Source: an uncultured Saprospiraceae bacterium (GTDB lineage: Bacteria > Bacteroidota > Bacteroidia > Chitinophagales > Saprospiraceae). From it: 64,000 nucleotides of DNA. How positions within the stretch are numbered: the stretch's first letter is position 1; every line of letters begins with the position of its first letter. The notes beneath the pieces were generated by a model that saw only the letters and a program-made list of their open reading frames with translations, did no database searches and was not told where the DNA came from. Positions 9,010 through 20,300 of this stretch are shown here, in pieces. The DNA lies in the NCBI GenBank assembly GCA_938001865.1, contig CALLAW010000008.1, forward strand, positions 61,131-125,130. The letters run 5' to 3'. The position numbers and the translations under genes are program-made.

Positions 9010-9810
9010 TTACTCTCTTTTTGATCGTAGATATTCCACATTTTCCTTTACTGTTCCTACCCAGATTTTGTCCCGATTGGAATCCAAATATCGTATCATT
9101 GCTTCATGTGCTTCTTGGGATACTTTCATGTGTTCGGCTCCGATTCCATGGAAGGTCAGGGTGCTAAATGTTTTGTGTTCAATTATCTTATCTATGTAAG
9201 AGATGAGTTGATCCGCTTCATGATTATGAGGTGCCCATGAGGGGATTTTGTGCAGATCTAGATCAGGTAGCTTTACTAACTCCGTTTGAACTTCTGAGCT
9301 AACCCTAGCAGATGGAAATATTGATGCAACAATGTCTACATAACTTTCACCGCCAGCAAATGAGTGTGAGCAAGGATAGGCAAAGGTTCGGAGATGACTC
9401 CCGTCCATTTCAGATAAAATAGCATTTGCTGACCTTATTTCTTCCGCAATTTGCTCGATAGTATAATTGTCTAAGTCATACTCATCCTTGACCCAGTCCA
9501 TCCCTGATTCTGATTTTCGACATGGATGATAGACTGTATGATTCCCCAATTCGTGTCCATTTAATGTCAGCTGTCTCCACTTTTCATTTTCTTCTGACAG
9601 TGATGGTGAGGATGCCGTTGGATAGAATGTAGCTTTGAATCCATACTTATTGAGTAAGGGGGCCACTGTGTTGACATGACTCGATAAGCCATCATCGTAT
9701 GTGAGTGAGATCGCTGATTTGGCACCGTTGGGCCATACTATTGTGTTTTCATTCTGTCCACATGAGGAACAGAGAAGACCCCCAATCAGAATTGTTATCA
9801 ATAATCTCAT
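9010..9810 (-). CDS. Polysaccharide deacetylase family lipoprotein (CE4)
   Basis: The 266-residue product has a lipoprotein signal (MRLLITILIGGLLCSSC, lipobox ending at Cys17 or Cys18) and a NodB-homology domain. Motifs are TYDDG (catalytic Asp and metal Asp), the metal-binding pair in NHTVYH, RTFAYPCSHS and the C-terminal LTFHGIG histidine. CE4 enzymes remove N- or O-acetyl groups from polysaccharides such as chitin, peptidoglycan or xylan. Being a probable surface or periplasmic lipoprotein, it may modify environmental or self-made glycans. It is monocistronic: a hairpin and different genes lie on either side. Confidence 0.9.
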   Translation of the reverse strand: MRLLITILIGGLLCSSCGQNENTIVWPNGAKSAISLTYDDGLSSHVNTVAPLLNKYGFKATFYPTASSPSLSEENEKWRQLTLNGHELGNHTVYHPCRKSESGMDWVKDEYDLDNYTIEQIAEEIRSANAILSEMDGSHLRTFAYPCSHSFAGGESYVDIVASIFPSARVSSEVQTELVKLPDLDLHKIPSWAPHNHEADQLISYIDKIIEHKTFSTLTFHGIGAEHMKVSQEAHEAMIRYLDSNRDKIWVGTVKENVEYLRSKRE

Positions 9811-9913
9811 ATTATGGTTGAGTTCAATGATGAAATAGTCAGTTTCACCTAGCGTCTATCAATAATACTGAGAATGAATGACTTGTCTAGTCTCAAATGA
9901 TAGATATAGTGAC

Positions 9914-9950
9914 AAAAAAAAGGCTGAATCAATTTATGATTCAACCTTTT
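9914..9950 (-). terminator. Terminator of the exported helical protein gene
   Basis: GGCTGAATCA at 9922-9931 pairs with TGATTCAACC at 9937-9946 (one G:T), and read on the minus strand it is followed by seven or more T. It lies 31 bases after the stop of the gene at 9981. Confidence 0.8.
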
Positions 9951-9980
9951 CTGTTTTCTTTTAATGCGGAAGTATCTTGT

Positions 9981-10532
9981 CTAATTTGAAACTTCGGTAG
10001 TGAGGTGCTCAGTAGACCTAAACGACTTGATCACTTGCTGATTAGCTTCAAACTCTTCGTCGATTGATGCTTTGTATTCCTTAATCTTAGATGCAAGCTC
10101 TTCTTCCTTATCATCCTTCAGAGACTTTGGTAAAGCTCTGATCTCAGACATAAGATTATTATTATACTGAGTTAGCACATCTTTTTTTGATCTAATCAGT
10201 GACATAGAAAGCGCATTCACTCTTGTAGCAACTTTTTGTTTCTCATTTTTCACATCTTGTTCGATAGCCTTACTCAGCACTTTATTGTAGACTTGTATAA
10301 GCTCAGTTACATCTTTTGTAAATTTTTCTGAATGTTTTGCAAAGAGGTCATCAACTTTTTTTGACTGTTCGTCAAATTCTTTTTGATAGTCTTCATTTGC
10401 TTCCATTGTTGTTTCGTCAGCTTTCACAGTGACAGGAGCAACGTTCATGATATCAGCAATACTCGATCCTTGAGCTATACTCAACGTCGAGAATATGGTC
10501 ATAATTAAAACGCAAATAAGTGAGTTCTTCAT
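9981..10532 (-). CDS. Exported alpha-helical protein, unknown function
   Basis: I cannot assign a family. From the ATG at 10532 the product is 183 residues with a signal peptide (MKNSLICVLIMTIFSTLSIA). The mature part is lysine- and glutamate-rich and almost wholly helical, with stretches such as QSKKVDDLFAKHSEKFTKDV and KEEELASKIKEYKASIDEEF that could form coiled coils, so a periplasmic or surface rod-like protein is plausible. The frame extends to 10619, but a TACTTTTG -7 element at 10575-10582 sits inside that extension and the signal peptide begins at 10532, so the shorter form is preferred. A terminator follows. Confidence 0.75.
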   Translation of the reverse strand: MKNSLICVLIMTIFSTLSIAQGSSIADIMNVAPVTVKADETTMEANEDYQKEFDEQSKKVDDLFAKHSEKFTKDVTELIQVYNKVLSKAIEQDVKNEKQKVATRVNALSMSLIRSKKDVLTQYNNNLMSEIRALPKSLKDDKEEELASKIKEYKASIDEEFEANQQVIKSFRSTEHLTTEVSN

Positions 10533-10930
10533 AGTAAAGGCTTTAAAGCTAGATCTACTTCCAAAATATAATTGCAAAAGTACAAAAAAGAGTTTCATCC
10601 TTTGGTTATTATTCTCCAAAAAGTAGAGTTAAGTATTAGAAATATCTTTCAAATATGTGGTTATATAATAAAAATTGGGATTATAAATCCCTATTTCATT
10701 CTAAGCTTTGTCTAACTATAGAACTTATTTGAATCAAAAAATATTCCCAAGAATACTAAATTAAGACAGTTTTAAAAGATTAGACATAGGGAAAACCCCG
10801 ATATTCATAGAGTGTCATATATTGTCTTAACGCTATATTAAAACAACAATTTATATCCGTGAATAGAAAGAGTCCGACGTAGAATCTGTAAATTCATCAA
10901 CCAATTTGATTTTTTAGAGTTAAAGTACCT
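10533..10930. other. Divergent intergenic region
   Basis: AT-rich spacer between the exported helical protein and the M4 protease. CAAAAGTA at 10575-10582 is TACTTTTG on the minus strand, a -7 element for the minus gene. I found no clear -7 box for the plus-strand protease. Confidence 0.45.
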
Positions 10931-13900
10931 ATGAGACACTTAGATAAAATATGGACTATAACGGTCCTCCTCTGCCTGATAATGGCATCTACTCCGATTG
11001 TAATCGGTCAATCTTATCAACAAAAGCAGCGACAACATCTCGATGCTAAGCAATTTGCACTAGAAGATAATGGAATCTCTAGTCTTACACCTATAGGGCA
11101 AGCTGCCCAATTTCTAGGTGCTGATCAAAGCGATTTCACTCAATCTCATGAGGTGAAAAGTAAATCTGGGACGATACACACTAAGTACCAACAGACTTAT
11201 AATTCTCTTCCAGTGATTGGAGGAGAACTCATCATCCATCAATCGGAAGAGAAAGGATCAAGTGTAACTGCCAACTATCTTCCAAGTATTAGCCTCAATA
11301 CCCAACCATCACTCAGTCAGGATGCTGCGAAGACAATCGCATTGGACAAGAGTCAAGCACATACATATATCTGGGATGTGGATCCATCGTATCCGCAACC
11401 AACTGCTCAGTTATGTATCATTGATCAGAGTTTTCCACGATTTAGTGGCGATTACGTGCTTGTATATGCACTTGACGTCTACTCTACCCAACCGCTTGCT
11501 CAAGACCGATACTATATCGATGCTCACTCAGGTAAGGTCAGAGCTAAAGAACCTCTCATGTGTACTGAGAGTGTACCAGCTACTGGTCAGACACTCTATC
11601 TCGGAGAGAAAACATTCATGTCTGATAGCGTCGCTACTGACCTCTATCAACTGATTGACAACTCACGAGGTCAAGGCAATACCACATATACGCATGACGG
11701 AGAGAGTAGAGTCATACTGACAGATGAAGATAACCACTGGGACTATAGCAGTATCCATAATCGGAATGCAGCAATCGATGCACACTATTGTACAGGCAGG
11801 TTCTTTGACTTACTAGAAGAGCACTTTGATTATTCGGGGATTGATGGAGAAGGTGGGTCTATGGATTGTGTAGTCAATTTCAGAAATGGCGCCGCCTATG
11901 TCAATGCATTCTGGGATGGACGATTTGCGTGGTTTGGAGATGGAGATTGTACGAGAGGACCATTAACCTCAGTGGATGTCGTAGCGCATGAATTCATGCA
12001 CGGAATTACCGATTACACTTCAGACCTTGTCTATATGGATGAATCAGGAGCTCTCAATGAATCGATGAGTGATATCTTCGGTAAAGCTCTAGAGTATTAC
12101 GTTACACCTGATAAATTTAATTGGCTCATAGGTCAAGCATTTATCTTGAATGAAAGCGAAAGACCATTCAGAAATATGGAAGACCCCAACCAAGAAGGAC
12201 ATCCGAAGTACTATGATGGTGAGATGTGGTTTGAAGGGGAAGCTGACAATGGAGGTGTCCATATTAATAGTGGTGTACTCAACTATTGGTTTTATCTCAT
12301 CGTAGAAGGAGGACAAGGAGAGACCGAGAAAGGAGTGCCTTTTGATATCACTGGGATAGGCATGGATAAGGCTATCCAGGTCCCTTTCTTAATGCAGCAA
12401 GCCTACCTTACACGGACGAGTACATACAGCGATGCGTATAATGGAGCTGTTGCTGCGGCTATTGACATCTATGGAGAAGACTCTGACGAGTATGACACTG
12501 TAATCAGAGCTCTCAATGCCATAGGGCTGCCTGTCGGTAGTAACGTCCCTGCTGACTTGGACATGTCTATCGTATTGAATACTGACATAGACAATACATG
12601 CACTCAAGGTGAAAATTTAGATCTTGAAGTAACAGTGAGTAATGTAGGCTTAGATACTCTCTTTGCCCAAGATACCATAATCGTAATAGTCAATGATAAT
12701 CAAGCTCAAGCATATAACTTTATCCAGAGTGAAGACTTCTTGCCTGGCGCAGATACGACATTAGTATTAACAGATGCCTATACCATCATAGCAGAAGGCG
12801 ATCTAAGGATAAGAGTAGATCTAGGTAAGCAAGACAAAGTAGCAGGCAACAATACAGACCGTATAGATTTTTTCAATTACTTCGAGCAATCTAATGACTT
12901 GGACCTCAATGTATTTGTCCCGTCAGTCATTGACTGCTTTGAGAGAGACATCCCTATAGAAGTAGAGGTCAGTAATAGCAGTTGTGAGCCAATTGCTCCA
13001 GGTACTGAGATTACAATCCAAATGCTAACAACCGGTCAAGTAATACAGGAATACTCTGAGACGCTTACTGACGGTATCCCAGTCGGTGGCAATATCAGGA
13101 CGATCATGCCATTTACTTATCCAGGAAGTGTAACTATTCTAGATTTTGAATTGATCGTAGCAGATGATTCGAATCTAGCTAATAATAAAGAGAACTTTCT
13201 TCCAGTATTCAAGGAAGAATCTTTACAATCAGAATATATCAATCCTCTAGATAGTCCACAAGATTTTACTCGACTCATCACCCTCAATGAGGAGTTCTAC
13301 TTCGGCTTAGTGAACTACGAAGGAGAAACATATATGGGGACTACTGGTCAATCCAACACTATCGAAGATATCTGTCAGTTTTGGCAAGACAATTTTATCA
13401 CAGACGCTACAGCGGTGATGGAAATGTGTGCTGATATGGCTAATTACGAAAATGTAGTCTTAGGATTTGACCTTGTACAATTGCGTAACTCTCAAGTGGA
13501 AATGTTCCCAGATCGTATTGATGAGTTTACAATGGTAGAAGTCAGATGGTCGGATGACAACACAAGTGAGACACTCCTTATCAACAATCAACCGGATGGA
13601 GAGGTCATGCACTATGACATCCCATTACCCAATAACTTTACAGGTTTCATCACTTTTGAATTCTACAGCCACTTTGGTAATTTAAATTTTAACTCCAGTA
13701 CTGCATTGCAAAATAATGACTTCAACCTACTCAATAATTTGACAATTACTGGGGAGTTTGTCTCAAATGTGGAAGAGGTTACTGATGCTGAAGACTCCAT
13801 ACATGTCTACCCTAACCCTACTGACCAATATCTCGTGATCAATGGCGATCACTTAAGCAATGCTGACTTATCTATCTATAATGCCCAAGGCAACCTAGTC

Positions 13901-14029
13901 TTGACTCAATCACAGATAGACCAAAACCAAAAAATAGATGTCAGTGAACTCAATCATGGTCTGTACTTCATCCAAGCAGTAGACAATGATAATAATATCT
14001 CAACAGCACGATTTATCAAATCAGAATAA
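10931..14029 (+). CDS. Thermolysin-like M4 metalloprotease with T9SS sorting domain
   Basis: The 1032-residue secreted zinc protease has a signal peptide (1-27), an FTP/PepSY propeptide (about 60-205) and an M4 catalytic domain. Catalytic residues are visible: H353, E354 and H357 in HEFMH, the third zinc ligand E377 in GALNES, and the active-site histidine in GGVHINSGVLN. The M4 C-terminal helical domain ends near 535. Two CARDB-like beta domains (about 540-770), an uncharacterised beta domain and a type A T9SS sorting domain (VYPNPTDQYLVINGD to the end) follow. It would be exported by Sec and T9SS, self-activated by removal of the propeptide, and used for extracellular protein digestion. All key residues are present. 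A hairpin follows the stop. Confidence 0.95.
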   Translation: MRHLDKIWTITVLLCLIMASTPIVIGQSYQQKQRQHLDAKQFALEDNGISSLTPIGQAAQFLGADQSDFTQSHEVKSKSGTIHTKYQQTYNSLPVIGGELIIHQSEEKGSSVTANYLPSISLNTQPSLSQDAAKTIALDKSQAHTYIWDVDPSYPQPTAQLCIIDQSFPRFSGDYVLVYALDVYSTQPLAQDRYYIDAHSGKVRAKEPLMCTESVPATGQTLYLGEKTFMSDSVATDLYQLIDNSRGQGNTTYTHDGESRVILTDEDNHWDYSSIHNRNAAIDAHYCTGRFFDLLEEHFDYSGIDGEGGSMDCVVNFRNGAAYVNAFWDGRFAWFGDGDCTRGPLTSVDVVAHEFMHGITDYTSDLVYMDESGALNESMSDIFGKALEYYVTPDKFNWLIGQAFILNESERPFRNMEDPNQEGHPKYYDGEMWFEGEADNGGVHINSGVLNYWFYLIVEGGQGETEKGVPFDITGIGMDKAIQVPFLMQQAYLTRTSTYSDAYNGAVAAAIDIYGEDSDEYDTVIRALNAIGLPVGSNVPADLDMSIVLNTDIDNTCTQGENLDLEVTVSNVGLDTLFAQDTIIVIVNDNQAQAYNFIQSEDFLPGADTTLVLTDAYTIIAEGDLRIRVDLGKQDKVAGNNTDRIDFFNYFEQSNDLDLNVFVPSVIDCFERDIPIEVEVSNSSCEPIAPGTEITIQMLTTGQVIQEYSETLTDGIPVGGNIRTIMPFTYPGSVTILDFELIVADDSNLANNKENFLPVFKEESLQSEYINPLDSPQDFTRLITLNEEFYFGLVNYEGETYMGTTGQSNTIEDICQFWQDNFITDATAVMEMCADMANYENVVLGFDLVQLRNSQVEMFPDRIDEFTMVEVRWSDDNTSETLLINNQPDGEVMHYDIPLPNNFTGFITFEFYSHFGNLNFNSSTALQNNDFNLLNNLTITGEFVSNVEEVTDAEDSIHVYPNPTDQYLVINGDHLSNADLSIYNAQGNLVLTQSQIDQNQKIDVSELNHGLYFIQAVDNDNNISTARFIKSE

Positions 14030-14370
14030 ACTAAAGAATTAGATTTTCTTAGAATTGTAGACTCTCCATTGGATATCCGTATCAGGTAGAGTCTACAATT
14101 ATTTCTCTCCAGTTGATTCCAGAGAGAGCATCAGTTATCAGCAATCGACTTATAAGCAATATTCTAGTTATCAGACAATCGAGTCCTTTGACTTGCATCC
14201 GATCGTCTCATCGTATGTAAGTAGGAGAAAACACCCATAAGTAAGAATGAGTGTAAGCACCCATAAAACTTGTGTAACTCTGTGTATTTTTGTAAAGACG
14301 TCTTACTTTTTTTTTGCAAGCTAGACAGGACTCGCAAAATTGCCTACTCCATCATACACTCTAATAATCC
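14030..14370 (+). other. Intergenic region: hairpin terminator and -7 element
   Basis: The 341-base gap holds a perfect 13-base inverted repeat just after the protease stop and a TATTTTTG -7 element at 14285-14292, about 78 bases before the next ATG. Two imperfect direct copies of AGTTATCAGnnAATCGA occur around 14133-14191. Nothing looks coding. Confidence 0.5.
14053..14100 (+). terminator. Long hairpin after the M4 protease gene
   Basis: AATTGTAGACTCT (14053-14065) and AGAGTCTACAATT (14088-14100) are perfectly complementary with a 22-base loop, followed by ATTTCTCT. The T-tract is weak, so it could be a processing or stability hairpin instead. Confidence 0.55.
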
Positions 14371-17300
14371 ATGCAAATACTTCCAACTCAACTATTGTCA
14401 GTCTTATTAATCGCTGGATTATCGAGTTGGTGTCATCTGATTGAAGCTGCTGCAGTGTCATCAATTACTGATGGTGAGTGGAACTCTCCGAGTACATGGT
14501 CATCCCAGACTATCCCTACTGCATTAGATGATGTGACAATCATGCCAGATCATACAGTGACTCTAAGCGGACACTGTATCGCTAAGACACTCAAGGTAAA
14601 TGGATTACTCACTGCAAGCAATCATGAGGTTGCACATCAAATCAGATTGCAGAGTGAATGGATATTGGTCAGTGGGACTCAAAGTAGATTATCAATAGGG
14701 ACTGAGCAATCCCCATACCAAGGCAGCTGTCACATAGAGCTAATCGGAGTAGATGATGAAGAATCGATTGGTATCATGGGTGATAAGTTCATAGGGACCA
14801 TGCAGGGAGGAGTCACGAGCTTACATGGGACATCTTATGACTCTTGGACTAGGTTATCTCTGACAGCCTCAGCTGGGCAGACTAGTATCAAGCTCGATTC
14901 CCCTGTCAATTGGAAACAAGGTCAACAGATCTTGCTGACAACAACCAATAGAAGTGTAGACCAAACCGAAGTACTTACCATCCAAGATATCTCAAGTGAT
15001 GGACTCACACTACAACTCCATGAGCAACTCGCATACTCTCACTATGCTGGCTCCCAGACTTATGATAATGGCAAAAACGGAGCAGATGCCCGATCATGGT
15101 CAGTCAATATGAGTGCAGAAGTAGGGCTACTCAGTAGAAATATCAAGATTAGTGGAGATGCCAACTCTGAGATAGATGGATACGGAGGTCATCTCATGAC
15201 GATGCCATCTGGAGTCATACAGGTCTCAGGTGTAGAGCTCTTCAGGATGGGACAGCGTTACCATATCGGCAGATATCCATTTCACTGGCACTTAGCAGGA
15301 GATGTCACAGGTCAGTATATTAGAGAGTCATCTCTCCATCAGAGCTACAATCGTGCAGTCGTGATACACGGTACAGACCATGCACAAGTAGTAGACAATG
15401 TAGTCTATGGGATCGATGGGAGTGCTATCTTTCTAGAAGATGGTGTAGAGCAACACAATAGGATCATCAATAACCTCGTCGCCAACGTAGTGGTACCTCC
15501 TCATGCCCCGATCGAGAGAGACTTCGATGCTAATACACTGCCAGGGGGAGTTGACAATGCGTTGGGTATCGTGCCCTCAGACTACCAAGTACATAGGGAT
15601 CGAGTCCAAGGACCAGCAGCGTTTTGGATCACCAATGCGAATAATAAGATAGAGAATAATGTCGTTGCAGGTTGCGACGGAGTAGCATATTGGTTTGGAC
15701 TACCTGAGTCACCTACAGGGATGTCAGCTGGCACTCCTCTCTCTCCAAGGCTTATTCCGATATTATCATTTACACATAATTCAGCTCATGCTGTAGGCAC
15801 CGGTCTACACTTCGATCATAGTCATGATGCTACTCAGCAACAAATCGTCAATGCCCATTACACCCCAGAGTTGAATAACGAACGTATCTGGAGTGAATTA
15901 GATGACTTTACTTGCTACCAGATGGATAGAGGATGGTGGACACGTACATCGGTGGAGGCTGCTGGCAACATTACATTTAGAGACATCAAGCTCTTGGATT
16001 GTACAGGTCCAGAGATGATCGTCAGTTCGTGGAAGGGACGGATGTATGACTGCCTCTTCGTCGGAGCATCTCCTAACTATCACACAGATGCTAACTACGA
16101 CGGTTACACTGCTGCTGTCTCTCTCTATGATGGAGGGTATGAGATCTACGACAGTCACTTTGAAAATTTTGACAAAAGTCATATGTCTACATTTGCTTGG
16201 TTTGGAGGTGCCGCTGATAGATGCAATGACTTCTTCACGAATTGCACATTTGACAATGTAAATGTCTACAATGACGATCTCATCCATCGACCAGTTAGAC
16301 TTGCTGGAGTGATTAGAGATATCGATGGTACACTGACTGGGATACCACAGAGTACTCTAGTCCCTGAACATCCTTATCTGATAGATGACATCAACTTTGA
16401 GAGAATAGACCCAGACCATATTGGCTATCAGACGACATTACCAACTTACGCAGGCAAGCTTACGCTAAAAGCAAATAATCTCGGTGATGAGAACTCCATT
16501 TACTCAGAGTGGGCACCTGGTCATGGGATCCATGGGAGTGTCTGGGGAGCAACCAATCAATTTACCGTATTTCACAAGCTTGGAAGAAACTACCTCTTCC
16601 GATGGCTCAATAAGGTCGGAGGACAAAATCAACTCAACTTTGAATTTGTTCAAAATTCTGATTTTGTCGATTGTAGATTTGAGGGATCACCTCAAAGATT
16701 AAGATTACAAGGAATAACAGAAGATCAGAGTCAAGCTGCAGTCTACAGCAAGCAAGAGACTGGCTATTACTGGGATAGCAGTCATGAGATCCTCTATGTC
16801 AGACTCGTAGCCGATGGGGATGCCACTCCTGATGATGAAATCTATGAAGCAAAAGCATCCGTCATCATCGAAACAGAATCAGGAACTACTCAACCAGCTC
16901 GGACTCACTACCCTATCTTCAATCAACCCTATCTAGGTAATATCCATAGTATCAATGCCATCAACGAAGCAGAACACTTTGATTATGGTGGCCAATATGT
17001 TGCTTACCTAGAGAAGGGAGATTTTGCCCCACAACCGATACAGTCAATCTCAGCTGCAGGCAATAGATACACCTCTCAGACTCTCGACGGAGATGCGATA
17101 AGACATGGAGAAGTTGCAGAGATTAAATACTCAGATACTCAACTCTCATCGAATGCAAGTCTGCACAATATCAAGTCTGGAGAGTATTGGAATTACACCT
17201 TCCATGTACCAGCTACAAAAGAGTACAAACTCCAACTCAAGGTGAAATCAGAAATGCAAAGTTGTGGAATCACGCTGAGCATTGACGACGTACCTACACA

Positions 17301-20300
17301 TACTCAATCTTGGAATCTCGAAGGCACCAAATACCAATATGTCAACACTACACCATTTACTCTCAGTGAAGGACTCCATAGATTGACATTAACTGCAACC
17401 CAAGATGATTTTGAATTGGATTGGTTTGCAGTAGTCGATACCTTCATTGGACTCATAGATGATATGGCTGGGGATAACGATGGTGATGGTAAAGCTTATA
17501 ATGAAGAGATTGCTCTTGGCAGAGATCCCAACTTTACTTGTGATTTCGGGTCGGAGTTTGATACTGACGAAGACTTTGAAGATTGGTGGAGCCCAATCGA
17601 TATCGACAATGATCGTGTATCTGGAGGAGTGTACAAGGGTGATCTGGTCTCCAATGATGCCTACTTTGTCAGTCCTTATCTGACATTTAATGGCAATGAG
17701 GTCGACTATATCCAGATGAAAATCAGAGCTCCCAAGAATGGACTCTCCGAGATGTTTTGGATCAATGAACAAGGAAATTTTGGTTCCACAAGGCGAGAAG
17801 CAGTACAGTACACAGGAGATGGAGAATGGCAGATATTAACCTTCAATCCGAGCAGTAATACTCAGTGGATAGGCCACACCATCTATAATATCAGAATAGA
17901 TCCAATCAATCAAATAGGTCCATTTGAAATCGACTGGATCAGAGGAGCTTGTGGTAATGTCATAGATACCTCAGCAGACTTAGACGGTGATGGCAAGAGT
18001 TATGGAGAAGAGATGCTGCTTGGTAGAGACCCATCATCGGCCTGTGATTTTTCATCTGAGTGGAATACTGATGACTACAACGAAAACTGGTTTGGATATA
18101 CTAACTTGGACAACATCAGGATCAAAGATGGTATCCTATCTGGCAATTCGACTACATCTGATCCGAGCTTCAATAGTCCAGATCTCAACTTCCAAGGAAG
18201 CGAAATCAAAGCGATCAATGTCAGGATCAAGGCAAATGCCAATAGCCATATGGAGCTCTTCTGGAGAGATAATAATGGAGCTTATAGCTCGACCAGGAAG
18301 GCAATAACATCATATACAGGTGGTGGAGAGTGGCAGACTGTAACATTTACCATGAGTGATATCCCTGCATGGACCAATAGTATTATCTACGGACTCAGAT
18401 TAGACCCGACTAACACCCAGACTTACTTTGAGTGTGACTGGATCAGAGGCAGTTGCATCCAACACCTCAGCACGACATCTGATAATGATGGTGACGGCAA
18501 GACATACGAAGAAGAGATCGGCCTAGGTCGTAATCCTCTCTCTGTATGTGACTTTGCATCGGAGTATAGCCAAAGTAACAACACCGAAGGCTGGAAACCG
18601 ATCAGCAATATCACTAACATGCAATCTAGCAATCAGACTCTGAGTGGAATTACAACAACTCATGATGGGAGTATGCAGAGTCCAATCCTCAATATTGATG
18701 GTAATGACATCAAAGTAATCGAAATCAGATATAAAGCAAACAAAAATGGAGTGATGGAACTCTTCTGGGCTAACGAAAATGGCAATTACAGCGGTATCAG
18801 AAGAGTAGAAGCTGATTATACTGGTAATGGAAATTATCAGACAGTGAGATTTAATGTCTATCAAGAGAGTGAGTGGAGTGGCAAGACGATCAGGAGGTTG
18901 AGGATAGACCCTATCAGCCAATCTACAGCCTTTGAGATCGATTGGATACGTGGATACTGCTGTACTGATGCTCCAGACTGTGAGGCAGTGCCTAGCTATG
19001 TAGATAATGATGGTGATGGATTTGAAAGTAGTGAAGATTGTAATGATCATGACGAACTTATCCATCCTGGAAGTCTAGAGATTCCTAATAACTCCGTAGA
19101 TGAAGACTGCGACGGGTTGATCTCACAGATAGACCAAGATGGCGATGGATATCACTCTCTTATAGACTGTGATGATCTTGATCCCAATATCAATCCAGGC
19201 CAATCCGAAGTCCCTAACAACACTATCGACGAGAATTGTGATGGAATCGTCTTAGGTACAGATGCAGATATGGACGGCTACACCTCTGACATTGATTGCG
19301 ATGACAATGATCCTTCAATCAATCCCGGTCAAGCCGAAATACCAAACAACGACATAGACGAAAACTGCGACGGAATCATAGAAGGCAATATCATCGACAA
19401 TGATGGAGATGGGTACTTGTCACCATTAGACTGTGATGATACTGATCCCCTGATCAATCCAGAAGCCATCGAGATAGCCAATAATGATGTAGACGAAAAC
19501 TGCGATGGAATCATCCTCGTCATAGACTCAGACCAAGACGGTTACAACTCAGATCAAGACTGTAATGATGCAGATCCAGCGATCAATCCCGGTCAAGCCG
19601 AAATACCAAATAACACCATAGACGAAAACTGTGATGGTGTCATCATCATCATAGACATAGATCAAGATGGCTATCACTCTGATGAAGATTGTAATGATCT
19701 CGATCCCAATATCTCACCCGGAAGTCAAGAAATACCAAATAACTTTATAGATGAAGATTGTGATGGTATCGCATTGATCATAGATCAAGACCAAGACGGT
19801 TATCACTCAGACATAGATTGTGATGATCTCGATCCTAGTATCAATCCAGGAGCATTAGAGATCCCAGACAACGCTATCGATGAGAACTGTGATGGGATCT
19901 ATGCAGGGACAGATATAGACCAAGATGGATACACAGCGATCGATGACTGTAATGACTTAGATCCGACGATATACCCTGGAGCAATAGAGATTTGCGATCA
20001 GGTTGACAATAACTGCGACGGCAATATCGACGAAGGATATCTCCTCGACACTTACTATAGAGATATGGATGGCGATGGATACGGCGACCCTACCATGGAG
20101 ATACTTGCCTGCTCACAACCAATCGGCACATCCACTAATAACGAAGATTGCAACGATCTCGACCCTGAGATCAACCCCCTAGCCAACGAAGTCATCAATA
20201 ATCTCATAGATGAGAACTGTGATGGGATCGCCGTGATCATTGACAATGATGGTGACGGATATCATAGTACTGATGATTGTGATGACACTAATCCACTCAT

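Noticed and set aside
9914..9950. Hairpin could be a terminator for the deacetylase gene
   Set aside because: Its T-run lies on the minus strand after the gene at 9981-10532; it is upstream of the deacetylase start at 9810.
14133..14191. Imperfect direct repeats AGTTATCAG..AATCGA as a possible CRISPR remnant
   Set aside because: Only two imperfect copies with no array structure and no cas genes.
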